A stretch of 64,000 nucleotides of DNA from Piromyces finnis (lineage: Eukaryota > Neocallimastigomycota > Neocallimastigomycetes > Neocallimastigales > Neocallimastigaceae), in assembly GCA_002104945.1 (NCBI GenBank), contig MCFH01000005.1, forward strand, positions 1,308,138 through 1,372,137. The letters run 5' to 3'. The notes under the pieces are model-generated. The model was not told the DNA's origin and did no database searches. It saw only the letters and a list, made by a program, of their open reading frames with translations. Numbering within the stretch: position 1 is the stretch's first letter; each line of letters starts with the position of its first letter. The position numbers and the translations under genes were made by a program. Below, piece by piece: positions 9,696 to 23,060 of the stretch.

Positions 9696-12451
9696 ATGAT
9701 TCTACCATCGTATATTAAACATATCAAGATAATATTGAATATATTATATATATTTTTGTTTACAAATATTGGTATGAATTTTTATGCTTTTTTTCAATAT
9801 TTATTTTTGAATTAATTAAATAATACCTATAATGAAAATATATTATATATATGTTTATTTTTATAGTAAAAGCAGATAATATTATTACTGTTAGTGCGAT
9901 TACATTTTCATATCAAGGGGAAGACAATATATATTCAATATTAGCAAGAGATTTCAATAGATATGCAAAGAACAACAATATAAATATAAGACTTGATTTA
10001 AATTTGATTACTTCAGCAAATTCAACATTAGTAGCTAATGATTATGGATTAGCAGTTGATACTCTTCTCTCAAAAAAATCCGATAAATATGATATTTATT
10101 TTTATAATAATATATATACGGAAAAATTGGCAAAACATTTCATTGACTTAAAAAAGAGTTTACCAAAGGAACATATGGATATGTATGACTCCCAATTAAA
10201 TAAAGATATATGTGTTGCAGGTGATAAATGGGCTAGTCTTGTAAGCTTTTTTTTTATTTATTATTATGGAAATAAAATTTATTATAAAGAGAAAATAAAT
10301 AACGTTTTTTTTTTTCATATATTATTTATATTAATTTTTATAATAAGCCGATTAAAATTGATTTTACATCTTTATATTCTAATGTGGCACTTTTAGCAAA
10401 GTATAACAGAACTATACCTAAAACATGGGATGAATTAGAAGAAACTGGTAAAATAGTTTTAGAAAATGAAAAAGATGATGAAGAAGAAAAATTATGCATT
10501 TTTAATGGATCATTAAATTGTATTTAAGATTTTTTTTTTAATTTTTTATATTTTGCATTATATTTTAGTTTTTATTAAAAAAATAACTTATGTTAAATAA
10601 AATATTAATAGTTTCAGAAATTGGTACTTGTTCCATATTAGAATTTATCCATTCCTATAGAGAATCAATAAATTCCCCATATCCAGGTTTAGCAAGTGAC
10701 GAGGCAGTAAAGGCATTAGAAAAAATTAAAGAAATTAAAAATACGATTTCTTCTGGTATATATAGTCCTATAGTAAAATTAAATAAATAAAAAAAGTAAA
10801 AATTAACATCATATATACTATTATATATTTATTATTCAATATGAATATAAATAATTAATAAATCGTGATCATAATATTAATTATGTAATTCTATGAAATG
10901 ATGATATTAAAAGACGAAGTTTTCCAGAATATTGATTATTTTGTAATTAATAAATTATATGGTAATAGAGCATTATTTCTAAAGTATTGGTATTATGACT
11001 ATCCCCCAATATATAAAAGAACATTAATACCTGGTCGAACTAATCAAACCTCTGCTGCGTGTATAGGAGGATTTAATGTTGCAGCAAGTATTTATTCTAG
11101 CCAAGTTAAACAACAAGCTGCCTTAAAAGTTATTGAGTATATCACATCCAAAGATGTTCATTTAAAATATGTTAAGAAATATGATTATTTAACAGGAATT
11201 GCCGATGTATATAATGACGAGGAAGTTTGTAGTTATATTGATTGTGATATGTACAAAAAAATCCAACCAGTTATTCGACCAACTAAAGAATCTGAAGATT
11301 ATGATAAGTATTCAACAGAATTTAAAAATAAAATTTATGAGTATTTATATGGAAATTTGACAGCAAAAGAAGCATTACAAAATGCATTAGATCTTTCAAA
11401 AATATATTCTGTAGGTATATCAGATGATTCAATTGGATTAACATTTTATATCATCTTATGGATCATTATTGCTATAATAGTTTGTTCATCCGTATTTATT
11501 TTCATTCCACCATTAAAACCATATATAAAATTTTTACCAAAGGATTTCTGGATTATATCCATAATAGGAATAATCATGATGCATTGTGTTGGTTTTGCAG
11601 AATTTGGAGAAATGACCACATTAAAATGCTATTATCGTGTGATATTAATGTCATTTGGATTCACTCTTTCATTTATACCACCTTTATATAAGTTAATTAT
11701 TTCTTTCCCAGAAGAAAATAAGGTATCTAAATGGATTGAAAATCATCGTTATATATTCCTTTTAATATTTCTTTGCGTTGATGTGGGTATGAATTTATTA
11801 TTGAACTTCTATCCTTATAAAATCAAGTTCATAAGAATAGTTGATGGACAAAATTTCCAATATTGTGATTCTGGAAATTCTTTAAATAAAGTTATTATAT
11901 TTTCATTATGTGCATTTAAAGCTTTAATCTTTTTAAGCTTTTTCCTTTTAATATTTTTAGAATGGAGTTTAAAGAATATATATTACGATATTAGATTTTT
12001 AATCACTGCACTTTATATTGATTTAATTGATATTATATTATTAGTTATGGTGACCTATTTAAATATCAATAATTATAAAGTAAATTTTGTTATACGATTA
12101 ATAATATGCATTCTTTATTCCATCTCAACATTTGTATTCTTATATGGTTATAGAATTATTCATTATTTATTAAGTAATAGATTTAATAGAAACTCATCCG
12201 AAGAAAATATGAATAATTTGATTCATAATTTAAGAAAATTTAACGACAATAAAGCTTATTCAACTTCAGATGCTAACACTATCAACAATAAATCATTTGC
12301 TACTAATAGTACTAATACTAAAGGTACTTCAAAGATAATAAGTAAAGTGTTAAGTTATCATAATGCTCAAGGAATAAATCAAGGAACAAGTCAGAATACG
12401 CATTCATCAGTTTGTTATGCAAGTAAAAGTGTTGAAAGTGATACTTTATAG
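9696..12451 (+). CDS. Class C-type GPCR with bacterial-type solute-binding ectodomain
   Basis: Five exons that join in frame: 9696..9771, 9867..10240, 10348..10519, 10612..10755, 10914..12451 (767 residues). Exon 1 gives a signal peptide cleaved around VKA-D. Residues about 30-415 resemble an ABC-type extracellular sugar-binding protein: a lobe with a ...ILARDFN start, the hinge motif LYSN..LL.KYN...PKTWDEL, and a C-terminal ...QALKVIEYITS... segment. Seven membrane segments follow (about 429-668), with Cys494 at the top of TM3 and Cys573 in extracellular loop 2, the conserved class C disulfide. The Ser/Asn/Thr-rich cytosolic tail (about 669-767) could be phosphorylated. Receptors joining periplasmic-binding modules to class 3 7TM domains are known from gut fungi and Dictyostelium-type GABA-B-like families. 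It probably senses sugars or other small ligands through G proteins; the ligand is not known. Confidence 0.87.
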
Positions 12452-13203
12452 ATTACCACCTCTCCTCTAACTTTATAAAATAATAAGTACCAATAAATTA
12501 TATATAAAATTTTCATTTTCATACTTATAAATAAATCAAAATTTTATCCTCTGAAATTAAAAAAATAATGACTGTAAAGACAATAGAATATACACTTATA
12601 AATTATAAATATAACAATGTAGAAATATATATTAAATCATTTTTAAAATTTTTATTATAAATGTAATATAAGAAATATATTTAATCATTTTAAAATAAAA
12701 ATCGATATAAATTATTTGACAATTGTGTGTTATTCTTTTTTTGTTATTATTATTATTATAATAATAGACATAATTATTTGTATTATATTTTAAATAAGCA
12801 TTAAAAATAATATTGGTAATTTTTTTTTAAAAATAGTTATATTTAAATATATATTTGTATCTATGTATATATTATTTATATAATTTTAATTTTTAAAAAT
12901 ACTTTTATAAATAAGTTTATAATATTCTTTAAAAATATAATTTACAATGGTTTTTATGTATGTTTTATTTAAAAATGAGTATATTATTAATAATAAAAAT
13001 TTAAATTAATAATATATAATTTATAATTTCTTTGATTATAAATTATAAAAGAATATTCATTAATGATAATTTTTACTTTATTATAGAAAAAAAAAAAAAA
13101 AATCCACGATAAAGTTATAGAACTTTTTTTTCCAAAATCTTATAAACTTTTTTAAACCATACTTATTTTGTTTTCGTAAACATTACCATTTTTATTATGA
13201 TGT

Positions 13204-13320
13204 GTACTAAGCAATAGTTTATTGTATTTATTTAGAGTTTAAATTATAAATTGTTGTTGTTTAGTTCTTATATATTTAACTTTAAACTATTAATAACTAC
13301 TATAAATTATTGCTTAGTAC
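13204..13320. repeat. MITE-like element with terminal inverted repeats
   Basis: GTACTAAGCAATAGTTTA at 13204-13221 is matched in inverted orientation at 13304-13320 (AATTATTGCTTAGTAC, one mismatch). The 117-bp span has no coding capacity. No convincing target-site duplication is visible, so mobility is an inference. Confidence 0.4.
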
Positions 13321-16099
13321 TTTAGTTATTAATAATTGATAGGGTTCAATTATAAAAAATACATTTATAAATTTATTTTAAGAGGATTTTTGTATTTACT
13401 TTTTAATAATCTTTTAATATTCCTTTTTACTATTTTATGAATTAGTGTTAAGCTCTCCCTTTTTAATGAAATATTTTTCTACTATTTCTACCTATTTAAA
13501 GATTATCATTTCTCCTATTATAACAATATATGACTTTTACTGTATGATATACATTAATAATAACATTATAGATATGGAATTAATAAGAGGTTAATAATTT
13601 TCCTATTTCTAATAAATGATATAAAAATACATTTTTTTATATATGCTAAAATTTTAAACTTAATTATTGGCTATTTCTAGTGTTTCCTACATTTACAATA
13701 CAGTATATAAATGTATACATCATATGTTTAGATCTTATGCACTATTATTATTATATTTTTTTATTTAAATCTTATTATTTAATATTTCATACAGAATTTA
13801 ATTTTACATCATGTATTAATATATCATTAAATTTTTGTTCAGACATGACCAGCGATTGAAAAAATGTATTAAGAGTTGTTTAATTTAGGTTTATAATTAT
13901 GTCAACTTTATTAATATATTTTATGATAAAGAACTACTTGCGTTACATTCTTCTCAAACTACATGTATTTATACATTTACATTGTGGCTTAAACATATAA
14001 TCAAATACAATATATACAAATACGTTTTAATACATTTCAATACATTTGAATACATGTGACATAACGTTTCACATATTCTAACAAAATGGTTACATTTTAT
14101 TAAATACTATAGAGAATAAAAGAATATTCTAATTGGTGGTATTATTATAATATGTCAACATCAACTATGAAACAAAATTTGAAATCTGTCACTAAACTAT
14201 TTATTTAATTAGTCATTATTTTTAGTCAAACTATGTACCTATTAATTTCAGAGGAAAGCTGTAAAATAGGTTTTTAAAATAATCATTTTTTTTTTTTATT
14301 TTTTCTACTAAAGAATAACTATAGTCATTTATATGTTATTTTTCATCCATTACTATGTATTTTAAACTTTACATATTTTACTTAATAATTAAAAAATATA
14401 GATTTTCATTTATAACATATTGAAAGTAAATTTTTATTAATATTTATGTTTATGTATAAAATAAAAGGAGATACTATTGAAAACAGATGATGATAATATT
14501 ATAAAATACCTTTTTTTTAATGATGAATAAAATAAAAAATAATGGTATATATACAATAAACATCAGAAAAGGATTTATTTTTAATATATAATAAAAAATG
14601 AAATTAGAAAATCTAATAAAGGAATAAATATATATTTTAATGATGATTTAGAAAAGATTCTTGTTTTTGGAGGGGGCAGATCCAGGTAATAAGAATGCAA
14701 AATTATGGGTATAATTTCTAATTATTATGAAAAAATAAACATAAAAATTAGGGATAGCAACTTTTTCTTAATATTAATGAGCAATTAATCCAAAATGTTA
14801 AAAAGGATCAAAATAAAAAAGTAATAAAAGGATCTCAATTTTTTATAATCATCTTAATTGAATTGTAAACTTCTTTTTTATATAAAATAAAGTTATAAAA
14901 ATTAATTTATTTTTTAATTTAAAATTTAATATTGTTGATAATTAAAAGAAAAAAACAATAATAATTATAAATTATATAGTTATTAGTCACCTGATTAATA
15001 TCATTATTTTTAATAATTATACATTTTATTAACATTTTATTAATTATTGAAAAATAGAATATTTTATTTTATAGATTGAGTGTATCTTCACATTAACATT
15101 AATATTTTATAATTACTTTATTATCAATTCAAAAATTGCAATTAAAATCAATTTAACAAATTTTAGAATAATTTAATAGTTAGGAAATGAGTATACAAGT
15201 TTCGCTGACACTATTATATTAACTACTTATTTAAATCTTTGAATAAATAGTATTATATCAATATTTTAATTATAAAAATAGTTAGTAAAGCCAAAGAAAT
15301 ACTATGTTTTGTTCTCGATTATTTTAAATCGTGTAATAAATCTAAAAAAAATTAATCCTATTTAATACATTATAAGTAATAACTTATATGACAATAAAAA
15401 ATTTTTAAATTAAAATACAAAAAAAGTAAATGTTTTTTTTTTTTTTAAAAAAAATATAATTATAGTTTTATAGTGTTTATATTCATCAATTTCATAATGT
15501 AATTAATTTATGTTATTTTTATATAGAAAGAATTTAACTTTAAATAATGTATGTTTTATTAATATCTTTATTTATTACGTTCCAATATTTCTATTCTGTC
15601 TAAATACTAAAACGTTAATTCAATCGTTGTTAACTATTAAACTTTTACTAAAAACAAGAAGCCTCCTTAACAATAATTATTCCTAAGTCTATTCTAATAA
15701 AGCTTAATAACTAATTGTCCAATGATAAGGCGGGAATTATATGGATTATACATCTACATAACTCTTTTACATTACATGTTCTTACATTTGCTATACATTT
15801 ACATATATGCTCTTATACATTGTAGAAATGTAGAAATAATTAATTAATATAAATTCATATTATTTAAATATTAATTGTCTCTTAGTAAAAATTATTGTTG
15901 ATGTTTAAGATATTATTTAATTATATATATTAATAATTTTTATAAATAGCTATAATATTTACAAACTTCCTTTTTCTTAAGTACTTTCCTACCTATTTCT
16001 TATAATATGAAAGTTAGCTTATGCTCATTTAAATGAGTAAAAAAAACTATAAAAATTATAAAAATTGCTGAAATGAATTTCTTTTTCATTTAAATTAAA

Positions 16100-16271
16100 A
16101 TTGGAAACAAATTCTAGTTTAATATAAATTAAAGTTTAAAATATTAATTTATTTTTAATTTAAATAATTTAAATATTTTTTAAAATTCCACAAATTAAAT
16201 GCTTTAAATTTGAATATAATATTATGGTTAATTTTATGAAATAAAGCTTTGTTTATGGCAAATCATTCATT
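16100..16271. repeat. 5' block shared between LRR genes A and B (copy 1)
   Basis: 172 bp, nearly identical to 22641-22812 (one G/A difference noticed). It lies about 260-430 bp upstream of the gene A start. It marks the duplicated unit and may hold shared promoter elements. Confidence 0.85.
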
Positions 16272-16514
16272 TATTAATATTGTTCATAATAATATGATTT
16301 AATTTATTTTATTATATCTAAAGCTTATTTAATATTGTTTTTATGAATATATTAATTATAAATTATAATAGAAATATATAATACAATTTATAATAAATAA
16401 ACAAAATTTATATATATATAAATACACAAGCAAAAAAAAAGAAACTAAATAAATAAAAAATAAATAAAAAATAAAATCATTATAATTATATAATTAGAAA
16501 AAAAAAAAAAAAAA

Positions 16515-19345
16515 GATATTGAATATAAAAACATGAATATTAAGTTTTTACTAAAGAACCTTGGATTAGGGTTGTTAATAGCTTCTGTTCAAAGGGCAGA
16601 TGCATTAAATTGTAAAGAAATAGAAAGCACTCTTTCAGGATTTGAAATAGAAGAATGTGTTGAAAATGAAAACAATGAAATTATTAAATTGTAAGAAGAA
16701 ATAAAAATTAACAAAATAAATAGGTAAAAGTATGAATAAATGAAGAAAAATTCTTATTTTATAATATTTAATAAATGACAGTAAAACAGCAGGTCTTCTT
16801 ACTGAAGAAGTAATTAATAATATAAGTACATTGGATAAACTTGAAGATTTGTAAGCTTTACTTTAAATAATTTATTTATTTTATATATAAATATTATATA
16901 ATAATAATAATAATAATAATTATTAATAAAATAATAATATCAATATTTTATATATTAATAAAAATATATTATAAAAAAATATATTATAAAAATTAAAAAA
17001 AAAAAAATACATAATAAAAAACAATTTTATATTCAAATAGAAATATATATCATGACAGTTACCAAGATAACTTTGATTTAACACCTTTCGAAAGTCTTGA
17101 AAATCTTAAATCATTGTAAAAGTTTTATTTAATAGAAATAATGAAATATTTTATTATTTAATTATTAAAATTTGTTAACATACTTTTATTTTATATTTCC
17201 ATTATATATAATATATAATATAATATAGTTCAATAGATTGTTATAGAAACCCTAAGCATAGATATCATGGAAGTGAAATTAAAGAAAATTCATTTAAAAT
17301 GAAAAACTTGGAGAAATTGTAATACTTTATTTAATACTTTATTTTTATTAAAGTTCAATATTAAATATTATTATTAATATATTTTATTTTTATATATATG
17401 TTTTTTTAAATTAACCAGATATTTATATGGATGTGATGTTATGGGAGAAGATCCTTTATCTAACTTAACTAATCTTAAAGAATTGTAAATATATAAATAA
17501 TTATTATTTTTGTATTTACAATAAATGAAATAATCTATTTTTTTTAAAGAATTATTTATTTAAAATTATTTTTAAAGAGTTGTATTAAATGATTATATTA
17601 CTAAAATTAATAAATACTAATTTTTAATTTTATTTTTTTGTTTATAATCATAATTAAAACTGTATAGAACAATTGAAATACAGAGAGGACAAGAATTACT
17701 TAACTTATCCCATATTAATAATTTAAAAAATCTCACCTCATTGTAAATTTAAATTGTTATTATAAATATTATTATATTATTTTAAAGATGTTAGAAATTG
17801 TTTTATATAATTATTAATTTATTTTAAAAAATATATATAAATATAGATATCTCGATAATTATTATTCTTCAACAAGAAGATATATAGTAACTGACTTTAA
17901 AGGATTAAATAATTTAAAGATATTGTACGTATACTATTATTTAATAATCAATAATAATAAAAATAATTTAAAAATATTTAATATTATGATTAAACTCAAT
18001 ACTTTAAATTATGTTTTATAAAAAAATAATAGATCAATTGGTCCATATTATGTAAATAAAGACGATATTGAAGAAATCTCTACTTTAGAAAGTCTTGAAG
18101 AATTGTAATTATTAAATATAAAAATATTAAAAATTAAATTTATACACCATATTAATATGAAATATTATCAATTATAATAAATAAATAAATAAATATAAAT
18201 ATATATATATATAAAGATATTTAATAAACTGTAGATTTGATGAAGGAACTGATTTGAATTTGCTTAAAAATCTTAAAAATACTTTAAAAATCTTGTAATT
18301 ATTATTTTAAATAATATATACTAATTAAGATATATAATTTATATTGAATATATATATATTTATTTTTTATATTTAAATATAAAAACTAAATATTAATATT
18401 ATAATATTTAATATTATAATTAAAATATAGAAATTTAAGTAGTAATAAATTGGTTGAAATTCCAGAAACAATAAAAGAATTAAAGAACTTAAAAATTTTG
18501 TATGATTTTATTATTATTTAGTATTTAGTATTTAGTTACCTTATTATTTTTAAAAAAAACAATCAAGTATTCACTATATTTTTTTTTTTATAATTAATAT
18601 AATATAATAATATAGGAATTTATCACATAATGATATTAAAGAATTTCCAGAATCTTTAAACGAATTAACAAATCTTGAAGATATGTATGTATTTAAAAAA
18701 TCCAATAATTTTAATTATTCTTTATGCTTATTAATTTAATTCTTATTTTTAAATATTTATAAAAGCAATATTTCTTATAATGAAAATCTTGTTGGAAAAA
18801 CTTTAACCAACGATAATATTAAAAATTGCGAATATTCTAATACTAAATTATGTATAGCTGAAGAAACCAGTTGTATAAAATCTACTTCTAATGATTTAAG
18901 TATATGCGAACCAGAACCAGAACCAGAACCAGAACCACAAAATGGATGCGAAGAAATTGATTTATTTTTAAAAAAGAACAATATTGAAATGGAAACATCT
19001 TGTTATGCAATCAATAAAGAAGTTGCAGCAATGTAATTTTATAATATAAAAAATATTAAAATTAACATTAATATTATTAATAATAATTTATAAATTTAAA
19101 TAATTTATATTTAATTAGATCTATTAATGAACAAATTGTTACTGAAGAAGCTCTTGATAAGATATTATCATATGATACTATAGAAGAATTGTAAATATAT
19201 ATTATTTATTAACAATATAATATCGTTATTATAATTAGCTTTGTAATAATTCATTAATATAAATTTTATAATTTAAAAAAAAAAAAATCTATTAGAATTG
19301 TTGATATTGATGGATCTAAAAAGGCCATTGAAAAAATTGGTGAAA
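16515..19345. repeat. Near-identical segment of LRR gene A (conversion tract, copy 1)
   Basis: Matches 23061-25892 through exons and introns. Only two length differences were noticed, an extra AAT unit in intron 2 of B and a shorter poly(A) in intron 13 of B. Identity stops abruptly within exon 14. On the 5' side the preceding 240 bp are not alike, although a block further out (16100-16271) is. Confidence 0.85.
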
Positions 19346-20314
19346 GATTATCAAATCTTGAATATTTGTAATTATTATATATATAAATATATACATTTAA
19401 ATATGAATTTACTAGAAAAATATTTAAATAATATACTAACAAGTAAATGCATAAAACATTTTAAATATTGTATTTAGAGAGATCAATATTATAAAAAAAG
19501 ATGCATCATTGGATTTTACACCATTAAAAAATCTTGGATATCTTAGTGAATTGTAATTATTTTCTCAATTCAAAATATAATAAAATATTAAACAAATTAT
19601 AACATATTATTTCATTTATAAACTAATTTAATACTATTTTACTACTAATAAAAATGTTAACTAAAAGAGTAATTACTGGGTATAAATCTAAATCATTAGC
19701 CAGTATCACTAATCATTCATTGAAAGATTTAACACATTTAGAATATTTGTAATTGCTCAATTATAGTATATTATTTTATTAAAGTATAAAGTAAAATAAC
19801 AAATTAATTATTTTATATATTTTAATATGATAAAAAAAAACAGAAAATTAGATTCTATAAAAATTAATCAAAATAATTTAGATGACATTAGCAAATTAAC
19901 CAACCTTATGACTTTGTAAGCTTGAAATAATAAAGAATAGATAAATAATAGTTTACTTTAAAATTTTCCAAAAAATAAAAAAATTAAATATTTCAAATTT
20001 TTATTTGTTATTATTACGTTTATTAAAATAATTTATTTTTAGAATTTTCGTTGAATGTCATTATCCAACAAGTTTAGATTTCAGTCCACTAAAAACACTT
20101 CAAAATCTTGCTAATTTGTAAATATTTATAAAACATTAAATTAATATTTTTTATATATTTAAAAAATAGTACATAGTTACAACAATTAATTATATAATAT
20201 ATATGCCTATGTAAAAACGGATAAATAGAGAATTTGATGGCTATTACAAAAACAAAACTCCACTTTATGAAATTCCAAGTTTTGTTTTCAAATTGACAAA
20301 ATTGAAACAATTGT

Positions 20315-20359
<45 letters not shown>

Positions 20360-21190
20360 TTAAAAATATTAAATAATAATTTTAACGAGTGTATGTTAAA
20401 AATGGTAAAAATAATATTATATATTTAATACTAACTATTTATACTATCCTTTTATTATTTTTATTAATAAAAAATATAAATCTATAGAATCGCTAGAAAT
20501 CAAAAAATTGATTATATTCAATCAAAAATTTCAAAACTTGAGAATCTTAATGCTTTGTAAGGATAAAATAAATTGAATGATAATTAATAAACTATTTATT
20601 ATTATTAATTATTATTAAAATAATTATATGAATTGATTTATAAATCGATATTTTATATTTTATATTTTATATATTTATATGTTTATATATATTTATGTTT
20701 TAAATATTCATATTTTATATATTTATAATATATTTCTATATTTTTTTTTTTTTTTTATTATTAATTTTTAGAGATTTAAGTGGAAATAAAATTGATTCAC
20801 TTCCAAAAGCTCTTAACAATATGGCAAGTCTTAGAAGTGTGTAAGTAATTAATTTAATTAAACTCTATAAGTAATTTATTGATTTAAAAATATCTTATTT
20901 TACTTTACTTTATATTAATTTATACTAATATATATTTATAAATAAAAAACTATTATACTTTTATAATATATATATATAATTCTAATGTTTTAATATATAT
21001 ACTAATGTATATTCTTATTTAATAAAGTAATTTCAGTAATAATCCAAAGATGACAGGAAAAACCTTGACTAATGAGAATCTTGTATTTTGTCAATATGAT
21101 GCTTCATCTTCAATTTGTAAAGCTAAAGAAATGCCATGCTTCAATGAAGATGACAATATAAAACTCTGTAAAAATCAAAAGAAAAATTAA
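16533..21190 (+). CDS. LRR gene A: secreted leucine-rich-repeat protein, 22 exons
   Basis: Exon starts/ends: 16533-16690, 16782-16850, 17041-17115, 17229-17318, 17419-17484, 17668-17742, 17847-17924, 18033-18104, 18235-18294, 18431-18499, 18616-18684, 18766-19032, 19119-19190, 19296-19367, 19478-19552, 19668-19748, 19844-19915, 20043-20117, 20229-20312, 20488-20556, 20772-20840, 21028-21190. The total is 1980 nt, giving 659 residues. All 21 introns are phase 2 and most split the Leu codon that ends an LRR unit. Residues 1-24 form a signal peptide. Module 1 is an N-cap (LNCKEIESTL), LRRs (including canonical LNLSSNKLVEIPETI) and a Cys-rich cap with LVGKTLTN, Cys residues and an (EP)4 stretch. 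Module 2 repeats this plan and ends in a second GKTLTN cap. There is no TM segment or GPI signal, so it is probably secreted. Recognition of proteins or glycans is inferred from the fold only. Confidence 0.85.
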
Positions 21191-21297
21191 AATTAAATAA
21201 CCAATATGAAAAAGAAGCACTATAAAATAATTTTTAAATTAAATAACCAATATGAAAAAGAAGCATGAAAAAGAAGCACTATAAAGTAATTTTTAAT
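21191..21297. repeat. Tandem duplication in the 3' flank of LRR gene A
   Basis: The unit AATTAAATAACCAATATGAA plus the following AAAGAAGCA...TAATTTTTAA occurs twice (from 21191 and from 21237). The second unit carries a small internal repeat. It is absent after gene B, so it arose after the copies separated. Confidence 0.75.
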
Positions 21298-22640
21298 TTA
21301 ATATTAAGTTGATTATAAAACTATTCATGTTTTTAGGAAATCTTTTATTATATATATAAATATTTTTCTTTAAAATTTTCGTAACCAAAAGAATTTAATT
21401 ATAATAAAAGATATTTACTAATATTTTTTATTAATATTAATATTAGTAATATTAATAAATAATATATAATATCAAGTTATATATTATAAATTTAAACATT
21501 ATTAATATGTTTACTCCATTTTATAAATTTAATATAAATTAATAATATTATAATTATCAATATCTTTTATCAACATTAAAAAAAATTATTATTTTAGAAT
21601 ATATAAATATTTAAATAAATATTCATAATTTAATAGTTATATATTAATGATATATGTAACTATTATCCTTTAATATATATTAATAAAATAAATAAAAAAA
21701 AAAAGAAGAAGAAACAAAAAGAATTGAGAAAGATTATATTTATAATTTAAGTAAAAATATCATTTAAATTTAATTAAATATTTTACCCTATATTATAAAA
21801 ATACTTTTTACTATTTACTTAGTGTTAATATTATCAACATTTATTATTACGTAATATAAGAATTAAAGTTTTTAAAAAGTAAATCAATACAAAATATTTT
21901 TTCCATTGTCTAAAAAGACGTCGCACTGATAAGGCAAAGGAACAATCTTAATGTTTCGTACATAGGGTTTAGGGTTCAATGTTAGTATTTCATCAAATCA
22001 AATGAAAATATTATGAACTAATGGGAGAGTTTAGTGGAAACCACAATATCATACCTGATGTTATTTTTCTTATTTATTTCATTTAATTTATTAGGTAGGG
22101 ACCAATCCCATACTGCACAAATTACAGAGTTTATTTAAATTTTATACAACTTTAATAATTTTATTTTATATTATTATATATATTTATATTTATATATATA
22201 TATATATTTATTATTTTTATTTATTATTTATTATATCAATATGTATTATCACTTAATGTAATTTCACAAATTAAATAAATAAATACAAAAAGTGTGTTCT
22301 TTTCCTAGTCTAAAAAAAATTGTTTAGAAAAGTAAAAAAAGGATATTTATAATAAATAGTAATAATTATATTTGTTAGAAACCAGTTATGATTTTACATT
22401 GTATAAATTTTATTAATATTAATTGTGATAATTACATTTATAATAACTACATTGTATTAATTAATGGAAATGAAATACTATAATATGTGACTAAGTAAAT
22501 TTTTAGAAAATGTGAAATTAATACATTACTTAATTAAATTACTAATTATTATTATTACATTATTAATTACTTTTTCCAATATTTTTATATAATTATAAAC
22601 TTTTGATTTGTATAATTATTGAAATGCCTTTTTTTAAATT

Positions 22641-22812
22641 ATTGGAAACAAATTCTAATTTAATATAAATTAAAGTTTAAAATATTAATTTATTTTTAAT
22701 TTAAATAATTTAAATATTTTTTAAAATTCCACAAATTAAATGCTTTAAATTTGAATATAATATTATGGTTAATTTTATGAAATAAAGCTTTGTTTATGGC
22801 AAATCATTCATT
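22641..22812. repeat. 5' block shared between LRR genes A and B (copy 2)
   Basis: Near-identical partner of 16100-16271, lying about 270-440 bp upstream of the gene B start. Confidence 0.85.
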
Positions 22813-23060
22813 AATTATGATTTAATTTGTTACAGAATCAAAATCTTATTTAATAATATTTTTAATATAAATTTTATTAGAAATAGTAATTATAACATTA
22901 ATTATGAAAATTAAATATATAAAAAAGGTGAATATAAAAAGAAAAAAAAAAAGTAAAAGAGAAAAAAAATTTTAAAAATAAAAATAAAAATAAAAAAAAA
23001 AGAAATTAAATAAAAAGAAAAAAGAAATAAAAATAAAAGCATTTTAAATAGAAAAAAAAA

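Larger units (their letters stand above)
12452..16532. other. Gene-free A+T-rich spacer before the LRR cluster
   Basis: Four kilobases without a supportable gene. It contains a MITE-like inverted repeat (13204-13320), a short G-rich patch at about 14666-14695 and a 172-bp block shared with the region upstream of gene B (16100-16271). Confidence 0.65.

Noticed and set aside
14660-14700. G-rich patch with the reading GADPGNKNAKLWV
   Set aside because: Too short, no flanking exon and no recognised family; left as spacer.
18775-18981. Minus-strand ORF with a (GS)n run, repeated at 25324-25530
   Set aside because: Antisense shadow of the (EP)n Cys-rich cap exon of LRR genes A and B.
21960-21980. 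Telomere-like TTTAGGG repeats
   Set aside because: Only about two imperfect units, with no array.
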